Shown: positions 1-5,765 of the stretch, one piece after another
How the letters are laid out: each line of letters begins with the position of its first letter
How positions within the stretch are numbered: position 1 is the first letter of the stretch
Assembly: GCA_964591255.1 (NCBI GenBank)
Contig: CAZQAA010000075.1
Location: 1-11,365 of the forward strand
From: CAZQAA01 sp964591255
Lineage (GTDB): Bacteria; Desulfobacterota; DSM-4660; Desulfatiglandales; Desulfatiglandaceae
Length of the DNA stretch: 11,365 bases
Reading direction: 5' to 3'
Notes under the pieces: generated by a model
Database searches by the model: none
Told to the model about the DNA's origin: nothing
The model's input: the letters and a program-made list of their open reading frames with translations, nothing else
Position numbers and translations under genes: made by a program

Positions 1-131
1 TGCCTGGAGACAATGTATCGATGGAGGTGAACTTAATAACGCCTATAGCAATGGAAAAGGAATTACGGTTTGCCATTCGTGAGGGCGGGAGAACTGTCGG
101 CGCAGGCGTTATCAGTGAAATTATAGAATAG
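1..131 (+). CDS. tuf: Elongation factor Tu, C-terminal end (partial)
   Basis: This is the 3' end of the gene for the GTPase that carries aminoacyl-tRNA to the ribosomal A site. Reading from base 3, 42 codons run to a TAG at 129-131. They begin PGDNVSMEVNL and include the strongly conserved stretch ELRFAIREGGRTVGAGVI before ending in EIIE. That is the last part of EF-Tu beta-barrel domain 3, and EF-Tu proteins typically end within a few residues of this point. The GTP-binding domain lies outside the window. The next gene, rpsJ, starts 12 bases after the stop, so tuf and rpsJ are almost certainly cotranscribed. This is the str-to-S10 junction found in many bacteria. The identification is secure. 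Whether the genome holds a second tuf copy cannot be seen here. Confidence 0.97.
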   Translation, partial: PGDNVSMEVNLITPIAMEKELRFAIREGGRTVGAGVISEIIE

Positions 132-143
132 GTGAAATAAATC

Positions 144-455
144 ATGATAACAAACCAGAAAATCCGGATCCGTTTAAAGGCCTATGATCACAGGTTGCTT
201 GACCAGTCGGCGAAAGAGATTGTCGAAACAGCCAGGGATACGGGTGCGAGAGTTGCTGGTCCTATTCCGTTGCCCACAGAAATTAATAAGTATTGTGTGT
301 TGAGATCGCCTCATGTAAATAAGAAATCAAGAGAGCAGTTTGAAATAAGGACGCACAAACGTTTATTGGATGTTTTAGAACCCACACAGCAGACTGTCGA
401 TGCACTTATGAAGCTTGATCTTGCTGCAGGGGTTGATGTGGAGATCAAGCTTTGA
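144..455 (+). CDS. rpsJ: 30S ribosomal protein S10
   Basis: S10 is a 30S head protein and, as NusE in E. coli, also a transcription antitermination factor that binds NusB. The 103-residue product has the usual family length. It opens with the conserved strand QKIRIRLKAYDHRLLDQSA, carries the extended-loop signature RSPHVNKKSREQFE at about residues 54-67, and ends with LDLAAGVDVEIKL. The ATG at 144 is preceded by AGGTGA at 130-135, which overlaps the tuf stop codon and has an 8-base spacer. The short tuf-rpsJ gap leaves no room for the long regulatory leader that precedes rpsJ in E. coli. The last 45 bases of the gene contain an 11-base-pair inverted repeat, described separately. Identification is certain. 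Confidence 0.99.
   Translation: MITNQKIRIRLKAYDHRLLDQSAKEIVETARDTGARVAGPIPLPTEINKYCVLRSPHVNKKSREQFEIRTHKRLLDVLEPTQQTVDALMKLDLAAGVDVEIKL
411..452 (+). repeat. 11-bp inverted repeat in the rpsJ 3' end
   Basis: Bases 411-421 (AAGCTTGATCT) and 442-452 (AGATCAAGCTT) are perfect reverse complements, separated by 20 bases. The RNA could form an 11-base-pair hairpin just before the rpsJ stop codon (453-455). The right arm is shared with a smaller alternative hairpin, GATCAA (443-448) against TTGATC (452-457), so the two structures exclude each other. No T-run follows, so it does not look like an intrinsic terminator. The encoded residues (KLD and EIKL) are largely fixed by S10 conservation, so the symmetry may be partly accidental. 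Confidence 0.5.
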
Positions 456-599
456 TCGTGGGTTTCCTGTCGTATCATTTTTATGGTATTCCGGATCAAC
501 ACGTCTTGGTAGATCTTTTTCAGGATAGGTTATCTTATTAACAACGAATTGTGTGTGGCTCTCGAATCGGGCAGGTTTTGTATTCGAGGTTAGATAATT
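456..599 (+). promoter_or_regulatory. rpsJ-rplC intergenic region, candidate rplC leader
   Basis: This 144-base non-coding gap is by far the longest in the S10 block; its neighbours are mostly under 40 bases apart. I see no credible ORF, terminator or strong promoter in it. It can fold three successive local hairpins: 472-478 with 483-489 (TTTT loop, two G-U pairs), 522-527 with 531-536 (3-base loop, one G-U pair), and 560-567 with 582-589, which covers the rplC ribosome-binding site. The arrangement suggests a translational control element for the genes downstream, but no known leader motif was recognised. Function is inference. Confidence 0.45.
560..589 (+). promoter_or_regulatory. Stem-loop occluding the rplC Shine-Dalgarno sequence
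   Basis: CTCGAAT at 561-567 pairs perfectly with ATTCGAG at 582-588, and a U-G pair (560 with 589) extends the stem to eight. The loop is 14 bases (568-581). The only plausible Shine-Dalgarno sequence for rplC, GAGG at 586-589, sits 10 bases before the ATG at 600 and lies wholly inside the right arm. Folding would therefore block L3 translation. CGAAT at 545-549 offers a second, weaker partner for the same arm. This is a sequence-level prediction; no function is demonstrated. Confidence 0.5.
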
Positions 600-1220
600 A
601 TGGTCAAAAAGCTGTTTGGCAAAAAACTGGGTATGTCTAGATATTTTCTGGAAGAAGGAAAAAGTGTGCCTGTCACCATTTTGCAGGTCGGACCGTGTGT
701 AGTGATCCAGAAAAAGACTGTAGAAAAGGAAGGGTATGGTGCACTTCAGGTAGGGTTTGAATCTCGAAGTGAAAGGCGAACTAACAAGCCTCTTAAAGGA
801 CACATGGCAGCATCGGGAAAAGGTTGTTTTGCCTATTTAAGAGAATTGAGAGTAGATGACCCTGATAGTTTTGAACTGGGGCAGGAGATTAAGGCAGATA
901 TTTTTGATATTGGGGATATGGTGCATATAAGCGGGATAAGCAAGGGCAGAGGTTTCAGCGGGGTTATGAAAAGATGGGGATTTTCGGGTGGAAGAAAGAC
1001 ACATGGTTCCCGCTCACATCGTATTCCTGGTTCCATAGGATGCAGTGCTACTCCGGGAAGGGTTCAGAAAGGCAGGAAACTCCCTGGCAGAATGGGCTAT
1101 CAACAGGTAACGGTCAAAAATCTTAAGGTAGTGGATGTAAGACCGGAAGCAGATCTGGTTTTGGTATCTGGTGCAGTACCGGGGGCGCGTAACGGTTTTA
1201 TTGAAATTTGCAAGGTATGA
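600..1220 (+). CDS. rplC: 50S ribosomal protein L3
   Basis: L3 is an early 50S assembly protein whose long loop reaches towards the peptidyl-transferase centre. The 206-residue product is of normal length and starts with KKLFGKKLGMSRYF, the usual L3 opening. The loop signature is present: GFSGGRKTHGSRSHRIPGSI at about residues 127-146, followed by TPGRVQKGRKLPGRMG at about 151-166. At position 150, where E. coli L3 carries the glutamine methylated by PrmB, this protein has alanine, so that modification cannot occur here. The ATG at 600 is supported by the position of the conserved N-terminus and by GAGG at 586-589. That site lies within a predicted stem-loop. The preceding gap is unusually long (144 bases). 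rplD follows after 20 bases. Confidence 0.99.
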   Translation: MVKKLFGKKLGMSRYFLEEGKSVPVTILQVGPCVVIQKKTVEKEGYGALQVGFESRSERRTNKPLKGHMAASGKGCFAYLRELRVDDPDSFELGQEIKADIFDIGDMVHISGISKGRGFSGVMKRWGFSGGRKTHGSRSHRIPGSIGCSATPGRVQKGRKLPGRMGYQQVTVKNLKVVDVRPEADLVLVSGAVPGARNGFIEICKV

Positions 1221-1240
1221 GTTGGTGCTAGAGGCGTGTA

Positions 1241-1864
1241 ATGACGGCTGCAATTGTATATAATCTCCAAAAAGATAAAGTTTCTGAAGTGGAACTGCAA
1301 AACGATGTATTTGATGTTCCGGTAAAGGCTCATGTTCTTCATCAGGTCGTCGTTGGTCAGCTTTCTTCTAAGAGGGCCGGGACCTCTTCTGCTAAGGGGC
1401 GTTCGGATGTTAAGTCTTCAGGGGCAAAGCTATGGCGGCAGAAAGGAACAGGTCGGGCGAGGGTAGGCCCTGCCTCTTCACCCACGAGGCGGGGTGGAGG
1501 TGTGACTTTTGGACCAAGTCCCAGGAAATATATCCAGAAGGTACCAAAAAAGATAAAAAAGGGTGCCTTGAAAATGGCGTTAACAGACAAGGTCAATTCA
1601 GAACGGTTTATTGTGGTGGAAGATTTGAATCTTCCAGAAATTAAGACAAAGTTTTTTGTGGAGCTAATGAAAAAATTTGATGTAAAGAAGGCATTGATCA
1701 TCACGGGTGGCCGAATTGAAACCCTTGAAAAGTCTTCCAGAAATGTTCCATGGGTGAAGGTGATGCCATATCAGGGACTTAATGTATATGATGTGTTAAG
1801 GCATGATCATCTTATAATGGATATGGCTGCTCTCGAAAAAATAGAGGAGGCCTTGATTGCGTAG
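1241..1864 (+). CDS. rplD: 50S ribosomal protein L4
   Basis: L4 is a primary 23S-rRNA-binding protein whose extended loop lines the peptide exit tunnel. In E. coli it also represses its own S10 operon. The product is 207 residues, the typical length. It holds the tunnel-loop signature KLWRQKGTGRARVG at about residues 63-76, followed by SPTRRGGGVTFGPSPRKY at about 80-97. The globular C-terminal half carries LIITGG and ends in EKIEEALIA. The ATG at 1241 has GAGG at 1231-1234 with a 6-base spacer. The TAG stop at 1862-1864 overlaps the GTG start of rplW by one base, which implies translational coupling. If L4 autoregulation exists in this organism, the rpsJ-rplC gap upstream is the natural place to look. 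Confidence 0.99.
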   Translation: MTAAIVYNLQKDKVSEVELQNDVFDVPVKAHVLHQVVVGQLSSKRAGTSSAKGRSDVKSSGAKLWRQKGTGRARVGPASSPTRRGGGVTFGPSPRKYIQKVPKKIKKGALKMALTDKVNSERFIVVEDLNLPEIKTKFFVELMKKFDVKKALIITGGRIETLEKSSRNVPWVKVMPYQGLNVYDVLRHDHLIMDMAALEKIEEALIA

Positions 1865-2151
1865 TGGATATATATCAAGTAATCAAAGAACCACATATTA
1901 CTGAAAAGACGAGCCAACAAAAGGGCGAATTGGGTCAGATATCATTTAAAGTCCACAGGAGTGCGAATAAAATTGAGATAAGAAAGGCCGTGGAGAGTCT
2001 TTTGGGAATAAAGGTCCTGAAGGTGAGAACCATAAACGTTCGAGGAAAGAGTAGACGTGTGGGAAGAAATATAGGTAAGAGACCAGATTGGAAAAAGGCA
2101 ATTGTTACGGTTGCACCTGGAGAAAATATGGAGGTGCTGGAAGGCCTGTAA
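1864..2151 (+). CDS. rplW: 50S ribosomal protein L23
   Basis: L23 sits at the peptide tunnel exit and is the docking site for trigger factor, the signal recognition particle and SecY. The 95-residue product contains the conserved N-terminal block IKEPHITEKT (about residues 7-16), the central YxF-like strand QISFKVHRSANKIEIRKAVE, and VRTINVRGKSRRVGR near residue 55-68. That is the full length expected for a bacterial L23. Its GTG start at 1864 uses the last base of the rplD stop codon, so translation probably re-initiates after L4. AGAGGAGG, a strong Shine-Dalgarno-like sequence, lies in the rplD end just upstream (about 1844-1851). rplB follows after 36 bases. Confidence 0.98.
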   Translation: MDIYQVIKEPHITEKTSQQKGELGQISFKVHRSANKIEIRKAVESLLGIKVLKVRTINVRGKSRRVGRNIGKRPDWKKAIVTVAPGENMEVLEGL

Positions 2152-2187
2152 CCTGTTCTATGAAATGGGGGCATGGCGGAGTAAATC

Positions 2188-3012
2188 ATGGGTATTAAAA
2201 CAAACAAACCAACTTCACCCGGAAGGAGATTTCAGACTTTTTCCGATTTCAGTGAAGTGACGCGAAAAGGACCTGAAAAAAGTCTTCTAAGGCATTTTAA
2301 GAAGAGTGGCGGCAGAAATTCCCTGGGCCGAATAACTGTACGGCATCGGGGAGGTGGCCATAAGCGATTGTATCGCATGATTGATTTTAAGAGGGATAAA
2401 GAAGGGATTCCAGCACGTGTGGCTTCTATTGAGTATGATCCGAATCGTTCAGCCAATATAGCTTTGCTTTATTATGTGGATGGGGAGAAGCGATATATAT
2501 TGGCTCCACATAATATAAATGTAGGAGACCAACTGGTTTCTGGTCCAGAGGCAGAGATACGGGTGGGGAACTCACTTCCTTTGCAGAACATACCCTTAGG
2601 GACATACATACATCATATCGAGTTGCATCCCGGACACGGTGCCCAATTTGTCAGAAGTGCGGGGAGCTATGCGCAGTTGATGGCAAAAGAGGGAAAATAT
2701 GCCCAAGTCAAACTCCCTTCGGGTGAGGTTCGAATGATTCTTCAAAAGTGCAAGGCGACTATTGGTCAGGTAGGTAACTTGGAGCATGAGAATATATCTA
2801 TCGGAAAGGCGGGAAGGAATCGCTGGCTGGGGAAAAGACCGCGTGTAAGAGGTGTGGCTATGAATCCTGTCGATCATCCTCATGGTGGAGGAGAAGGGAA
2901 GTCGTCTGGAGGACGTCATCCTGTCACCCCTTGGGGTGTTCCGACTAAGGGTTATAGGACTAGAGGAAAGAAGGCCAGCGATAAATTGATTGTGAAGAGA
3001 AGAAAAAGATAG
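2188..3012 (+). CDS. rplB: 50S ribosomal protein L2
   Basis: L2 is among the most conserved ribosomal proteins and is required for joining of the 30S and 50S subunits and for peptidyl-transferase activity. The 274-residue product has the normal length. It shows the N-terminal GRNSLGRITVRHRGGGHKR block (about residues 42-60) and the C-terminal signature MNPVDHPHGGGEG, in which His230 corresponds to the functionally important histidine 229 of E. coli. It ends in the basic tail KLIVKRRKR. The ATG at 2188 has GCGGAG at 2176-2181 with a 6-base spacer. The gene sits between rplW and rpsS, its invariant position. Nothing unusual was seen. Confidence 0.99.
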   Translation: MGIKTNKPTSPGRRFQTFSDFSEVTRKGPEKSLLRHFKKSGGRNSLGRITVRHRGGGHKRLYRMIDFKRDKEGIPARVASIEYDPNRSANIALLYYVDGEKRYILAPHNINVGDQLVSGPEAEIRVGNSLPLQNIPLGTYIHHIELHPGHGAQFVRSAGSYAQLMAKEGKYAQVKLPSGEVRMILQKCKATIGQVGNLEHENISIGKAGRNRWLGKRPRVRGVAMNPVDHPHGGGEGKSSGGRHPVTPWGVPTKGYRTRGKKASDKLIVKRRKR

Positions 3013-3039
3013 AAATCCTATTTTATAGGAGGAATAGTT

Positions 3040-3330
3040 TTGCCTAGATCTCTTAAAAAGGGACCGTTTGTCGACAGCCATTTATTGGAAAAGGTTGAAA
3101 AGGCAAACGAGACATCAAGCAGGAAGGTGATCAAGACATGGTCCCGTAGATCAACTATTCTCCCCGAGTTCGTGGGAATGACTTTTGCTGTCCATAATGG
3201 CAGGAAATTTCTGCCAGTATTTGTGACGGAAGATATGGTGGGGCATAAGTTAGGAGAGTTTTCTCCTACACGTACCTTTTATGGACATGCAGGGGATAAG
3301 AAATCCAAGTTAAAGGGTAAAAAGAAATAA
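3040..3330 (+). CDS. rpsS: 30S ribosomal protein S19
   Basis: S19 is a 30S head protein close to the A-site tRNA and forms a complex with S13. The 96-residue product starts PRSLKKGPFVDSHLLEKVE after the initiator and carries the conserved core RRSTILPEFVGMTFAVHNG followed by GHKLGEFSPTRTFYGH (about residues 68-83). The lysine-rich tail KKSKLKGKKK is typical of the flexible C-terminus. The start codon is TTG at 3040. It is fixed by the conserved N-terminus and by a strong Shine-Dalgarno sequence, TAGGAGGA at 3026-3033, with a 6-base spacer. It is one of six TTG starts in this window. Confidence 0.98.
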   Translation: MPRSLKKGPFVDSHLLEKVEKANETSSRKVIKTWSRRSTILPEFVGMTFAVHNGRKFLPVFVTEDMVGHKLGEFSPTRTFYGHAGDKKSKLKGKKK

Positions 3331-3361
3331 CAATATAATTAGTGGTGATTTGAGATAGAAA

Positions 3362-3694
3362 ATGGAAATAAGAGCTACTGCAAAATTTGTCAGGATATCA
3401 CCTCAGAAAGTCCGTTTGCTTATGGACCAGATACGAGGAAAAAGGGTAGAGGATGCCTTGAACTCCCTTTCTTTTACACCCAAAAAGGGTGCACATATGT
3501 TGATGAAGTTAATTAATTCTGCAGTAGCAAATGCTGAACAGAATTCTGGGATTGATGTGGATTCTCTCCGTATTAGTAAGGTTTTTGCAGATGAAGGACC
3601 TACATTGAAAAGGTGGCGTCCTAGAGCAAGGGGCCGTGCAACACGTATATTGAAAAGGACAAGCCATCTGACTGTTATTTTAGATGAAATATAA
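3362..3694 (+). CDS. rplV: 50S ribosomal protein L22
   Basis: L22 binds all domains of 23S rRNA, and its long beta-hairpin lines the peptide exit tunnel, where macrolide resistance changes are known in other species. The 110-residue product has the family length. It contains the N-terminal block RATAKFVRISPQKVRLLMDQ and the helix NSAVANAEQN. The hairpin and C-terminal signature is FADEGPTLKRWRPRARGRAT at about residues 75-94, followed by SHLTVIL. The tunnel hairpin looks intact, without insertions. The ATG at 3362 has only a weak GGTGA-like sequence some 15 bases upstream, so ribosome recruitment may depend on translation of rpsS. An 82-base gap separates it from rpsC. Confidence 0.98.
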   Translation: MEIRATAKFVRISPQKVRLLMDQIRGKRVEDALNSLSFTPKKGAHMLMKLINSAVANAEQNSGIDVDSLRISKVFADEGPTLKRWRPRARGRATRILKRTSHLTVILDEI

Positions 3695-3776
3695 TTTTTT
3701 TAAGGGAACTGTAAATTGAAAGTCATAGACAACGGTATGAAAATAATTCAAGCAGTTGGCCACTTGGAGGTGTATA
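3695..3776 (+). other. rplV-rpsC intergenic gap
   Basis: This 82-base non-coding stretch starts with a run of seven T residues (3695-3701) immediately after the rplV stop. The sequence before the T-run is AT-rich and does not form a GC-rich stem, so I do not call a terminator. GGAGG at 3766-3770 is a strong Shine-Dalgarno sequence and fixes the rpsC start as the TTG at 3777. An in-frame TTG at 3756 would lie upstream of this site and is rejected as the start. Confidence 0.6.
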
Positions 3777-4421
3777 TTGGGACAAAAAGTTCATCCGATA
3801 AGCTTTAGGCTGGGTATACACAGGAATTGGGATTCGCGATGGTTTGCTGGGAGGGAATATAGCAGCTTTGTCCTGGAGGATTACAAGATTAGGAAATTCT
3901 TGAAAAAGAGGGCCTTCCAGGCAGGTATTGCAAAAATAGAGATAGAAAGGGCTGCAAATAAGATTCGTATTCGTATGCATGCAGCCCGGCCAGGAATTGT
4001 AATAGGTAAAAAAGGGGCGGATATTGAGAGATTAAAACGGGAACTGGAAAAAGAGATAGGGCGGGAAGTCATTATTGACATCCAAGAGGTCAGAAAAGCT
4101 GAGGTTGAAGCCCAGTTGGTTGCCGAAAATGTGGCCATGCAGTTGGTTCGAAGGGTGGCTTTCAGGAGGGCAATGAAGAAGAGTGTGAGTTCGGCCATGA
4201 GATTTGGTGCTCAAGGGGTTAAGATAGCATGCAGTGGTAGGTTGGGTGGAGCTGAAATGGCACGCCGTGAGTGGTACCGTGAAGGCAGAGTGCCCCTTCA
4301 TACCATAAGGGCCGATATAGATTATGGTTTTGCTGAGGCCTTTACAACTTATGGTGTGATTGGAATCAAGGTAATTATATTCAAGGGTGAAGTTTTGCCG
4401 GATAAAAACAAGAATGTATAG
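3777..4421 (+). CDS. rpsC: 30S ribosomal protein S3
   Basis: S3 lies at the mRNA entry side of the 30S subunit and contributes to mRNA helicase activity there. Starting at TTG 3777, the protein is 214 residues and opens with GQKVHPISFRLGI, the invariant S3 N-terminus. GGAGG at 3766-3770 lies 6 bases upstream of this codon. The open frame extends to another TTG at 3756, but that would add seven unconserved residues and has no ribosome-binding site. The type II KH domain carries the GKKG loop at about residues 77-80. The basic RRAMKK patch at about 130-135 matches the helicase-associated arginines and lysine of E. coli S3. The C-terminal domain holds CSGRLGGAEMARREWYREG. The tail after residue 205 is short. 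Confidence 0.97.
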   Translation: MGQKVHPISFRLGIHRNWDSRWFAGREYSSFVLEDYKIRKFLKKRAFQAGIAKIEIERAANKIRIRMHAARPGIVIGKKGADIERLKRELEKEIGREVIIDIQEVRKAEVEAQLVAENVAMQLVRRVAFRRAMKKSVSSAMRFGAQGVKIACSGRLGGAEMARREWYREGRVPLHTIRADIDYGFAEAFTTYGVIGIKVIIFKGEVLPDKNKNV

Positions 4422-4436
4422 TAGCAGGTTGTCTTC

Positions 4437-4847
4437 ATGTTAAGTCCAAAAAAAATTAAGTACAGGAAAAGACAGAAGGGAAGGCTTAAAGGAAAAGCCT
4501 ATCGTGGTAATAGTCTTGAGTTTGGGGACTATGGGTTACAGGCCTTGGAGTGCGGGCTAATGACGGCTCAGCAGATAGAGGCGGCCCGTGTTGCAGTCAC
4601 CCGGCATGTTAAGCGTGGCGGAAAGATGTGGATACGCGTATTTCCCGACAAACCTCTTACCAAAAAACCTGCTGAAACGAGAATGGGAAAAGGGAAAGGG
4701 GCCCCTGAAACTTGGGTAGCAGTAGTAAAGCCTGGAAGGATGTTGTATGAGTTGGAAGGGGTAGCCGAAGGTATGGCGCAAGAGGCATTTCGTCTTGCCG
4801 GTCATAAACTCCCATTTGCTACAAAATTTGTAACCAGGAGATATTAG
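4437..4847 (+). CDS. rplP: 50S ribosomal protein L16
   Basis: L16 binds near the A-site tRNA elbow and organises the 50S A and P sites. The 136-residue product matches the family length. It begins MLSPKKIKYRKRQKGRLKGK and contains FGDYGLQALECGLMTAQQIE. The conserved core is RVFPDKPLTKKPAETRMGKG at about residues 67-86, followed by AVVKPGRMLYELEGV. Arg82 in the RMGKGKG motif corresponds to the arginine hydroxylated by the oxygenase RoxA (YcfD) in E. coli; whether this organism has that enzyme cannot be told here. The ATG at 4437 is 15 bases after the rpsC stop, with only a weak AGCAGG upstream, so coupling to rpsC translation is likely. Confidence 0.98.
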   Translation: MLSPKKIKYRKRQKGRLKGKAYRGNSLEFGDYGLQALECGLMTAQQIEAARVAVTRHVKRGGKMWIRVFPDKPLTKKPAETRMGKGKGAPETWVAVVKPGRMLYELEGVAEGMAQEAFRLAGHKLPFATKFVTRRY

Positions 4848-4851
4848 GTCT

Positions 4852-5055
4852 ATGAAGGCAAGTGATTTGAGGGACCTTACAGAAGAAGAACTCAAAGAAA
4901 AGGCCGTGGAGGCGGCGCGGGAACTGTTTAATTTGAGGTTTCAGAAGGCCACGGGTCAGCTCGGAAACACTGCTGTCATATCCAGAACAAAGAGAAATTT
5001 AGCCCGTATTAAGACTGTTATTCGGGAGATGGAAATATCAAAAGGTGTCAAGTAG
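4852..5055 (+). CDS. rpmC: 50S ribosomal protein L29
   Basis: L29 is a small two-helix protein next to L23 at the polypeptide exit site. The 67-residue product shows the usual amphipathic coiled-coil pattern. It starts with KASDLRDLTEEELKEKAVEA, carries the signature ELFNLRFQKATGQLGNT at about residues 24-40, and ends with a basic second helix including RTKRNLARIKTVIRE. Length and start fit the family. The ATG at 4852 is 4 bases after the rplP stop. Its Shine-Dalgarno AGGAG lies inside the rplP end (about 4836-4840), with TTAGG closer by. This tight packing suggests translational coupling with L16. rpsQ follows after 11 bases. Confidence 0.97.
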   Translation: MKASDLRDLTEEELKEKAVEAARELFNLRFQKATGQLGNTAVISRTKRNLARIKTVIREMEISKGVK

Positions 5056-5066
5056 GTGAGGTGGGC

Positions 5067-5327
5067 ATGAGAGAACGTGGAATTCGGAAGAAGCTGGTGG
5101 GAACTGTTGTGAGCGACCGGATGGACAAAACTGTTCTGGTCCTAGTGGAACGATTGACAAGGCATAAAGTCTATAAAAAAATTGTCAGGAGACGATCTAA
5201 ATATATGGCGCATGATCCAGGGAATTTGTGTCAGGTAGGGGACAGGATCAGGATTATCGAAAGTAGGCCTATAAGTAAGAGAAAACGATGGCAACTAATT
5301 GATATTATTGAGAAGGCTAATAAATAA
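5067..5327 (+). CDS. rpsQ: 30S ribosomal protein S17
   Basis: S17 is a primary 16S-rRNA-binding OB-fold protein of the 30S body. From ATG 5067 the product is 86 residues, the usual length. It contains GTVVSDRMDKTVLVLVE near the N-terminus, then HKVYKKIVRRRSKYMAHDP at about residues 33-51, and the family signature GDRIRIIESRPISKRKRW at about 58-75. An in-frame GTG at 5061 is a possible earlier start, but the Shine-Dalgarno AGGTGAG (5054-5060) would leave no spacer for it, while it stands 6 bases from ATG 5067. I therefore prefer 5067. In E. coli this is the last gene of the S10 operon. Confidence 0.96.
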   Translation: MRERGIRKKLVGTVVSDRMDKTVLVLVERLTRHKVYKKIVRRRSKYMAHDPGNLCQVGDRIRIIESRPISKRKRWQLIDIIEKANK

Positions 5328-5355
5328 TAAATTTACATGTTAAGTTATAGATAAG

Positions 5356-5369
5356 AGTTCTTCGGGGCT
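5356..5369 (+). promoter_or_regulatory. UUCG-tetraloop hairpin upstream of rplN
   Basis: In the 50-base gap between rpsQ and rplN, AGTTC (5356-5360) can pair with GGGCT (5365-5369) around the loop TTCG (5361-5364). This gives five pairs, two of them G-U, closed by C-G around UUCG, the exceptionally stable cUUCGg tetraloop. It ends 8 bases before the rplN ATG at 5378 and includes the only G-rich candidate for the rplN Shine-Dalgarno sequence. It lies at the boundary that separates the S10 and spc operons in E. coli. No T-run follows. A role in translation or RNA processing is inference. Confidence 0.4.
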
Positions 5370-5377
5370 GATAAGAA

Positions 5378-5746
5378 ATGATACAAGCTCAAACAAGATT
5401 AAAGGTGGCGGACAATTCTGGGGCTAAATTACTCTCTTGCATAAAAGTGCTTGGTGGTTCAAAGCGGAGATATGCCGGTGTGGGAGATATAATAGTAGTT
5501 TCGGTTAAAGAGGCAATGCCCAATTCAAAGGTAAAAAAGGGGGATGTTGTCAGGGCTGTTATTGTGCGGACAGCTAAAGAGATTCGAAGGCCCGACGGTT
5601 CCTACATAAAGTTTGACGACAATTCGGCTGTTTTGATTACGGCCCAGGGAGAACCTTTAGGTACGAGAATATTTGGACCTGTGGCGAGAGAATTAAGGGC
5701 GAAAAATTTTATGAAAATTATCTCTTTAGCCCCTGAGGTACTATGA
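5378..5746 (+). CDS. rplN: 50S ribosomal protein L14
   Basis: L14 is a 50S interface protein that contacts 16S rRNA helix 14 and is the target of the silencing factor RsfS in other bacteria. The 122-residue product has the exact family length. It starts MIQAQTRLKVADNSGAKLLS and has the KVLGGSKRRYAGVGDIIVVS block, then IVRTAKEIRRPDGSYIKFDD and the C-terminal GTRIFGPVARELR. The ATG at 5378 is fixed by the conserved N-terminus. No standard Shine-Dalgarno sequence is obvious: the nearest purine-rich stretch is GGGG at 5364-5367, part of a small hairpin, and AAGAA adjoining the ATG. In E. coli this gene opens the spc operon. Confidence 0.98.
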   Translation: MIQAQTRLKVADNSGAKLLSCIKVLGGSKRRYAGVGDIIVVSVKEAMPNSKVKKGDVVRAVIVRTAKEIRRPDGSYIKFDDNSAVLITAQGEPLGTRIFGPVARELRAKNFMKIISLAPEVL

Positions 5747-5765
5747 TGGGTCAGGAGTATTAGAA

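Noticed and set aside
506..598. Possible sigma70 promoter before rplC, such as TTGGTA (506-511) with TATCTT (531-536), or GATAAT (593-598) as a -10
   Set aside because: The first pair has a 19-base spacer and weak matches; the second has no -35 at the right distance and touches the rplC start codon.
311..803. Overlapping minus-strand open frames opposite rpsJ, rplC and their gap
   Set aside because: They lie opposite well-conserved genes, have no recognisable motifs or ribosome-binding sites, and are shadow frames. The same applies to all other minus-strand frames in the window, including the 214-codon one opposite secY (9762-10406).
1432..1644. Plus-strand open frame of 70 codons inside rplD
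   Set aside because: It is an out-of-frame reading of the conserved L4 coding sequence and resembles no family.
3680..3701. Possible intrinsic terminator after rplV (run of seven T residues)
   Set aside because: The sequence before the T-run is AT-rich with no GC-rich stem, and rpsC continues the operon directly.
3749..3766. Short inverted repeat CAAG/CTTG around TGGCCA before rpsC
   Set aside because: Only four base pairs without extension; well within chance.
3756..3776. Upstream TTG at 3756 as the rpsC start
   Set aside because: It adds seven unconserved residues before GQKVHP, and the strong GGAGG (3766-3770) lies downstream of it, positioned for TTG 3777.
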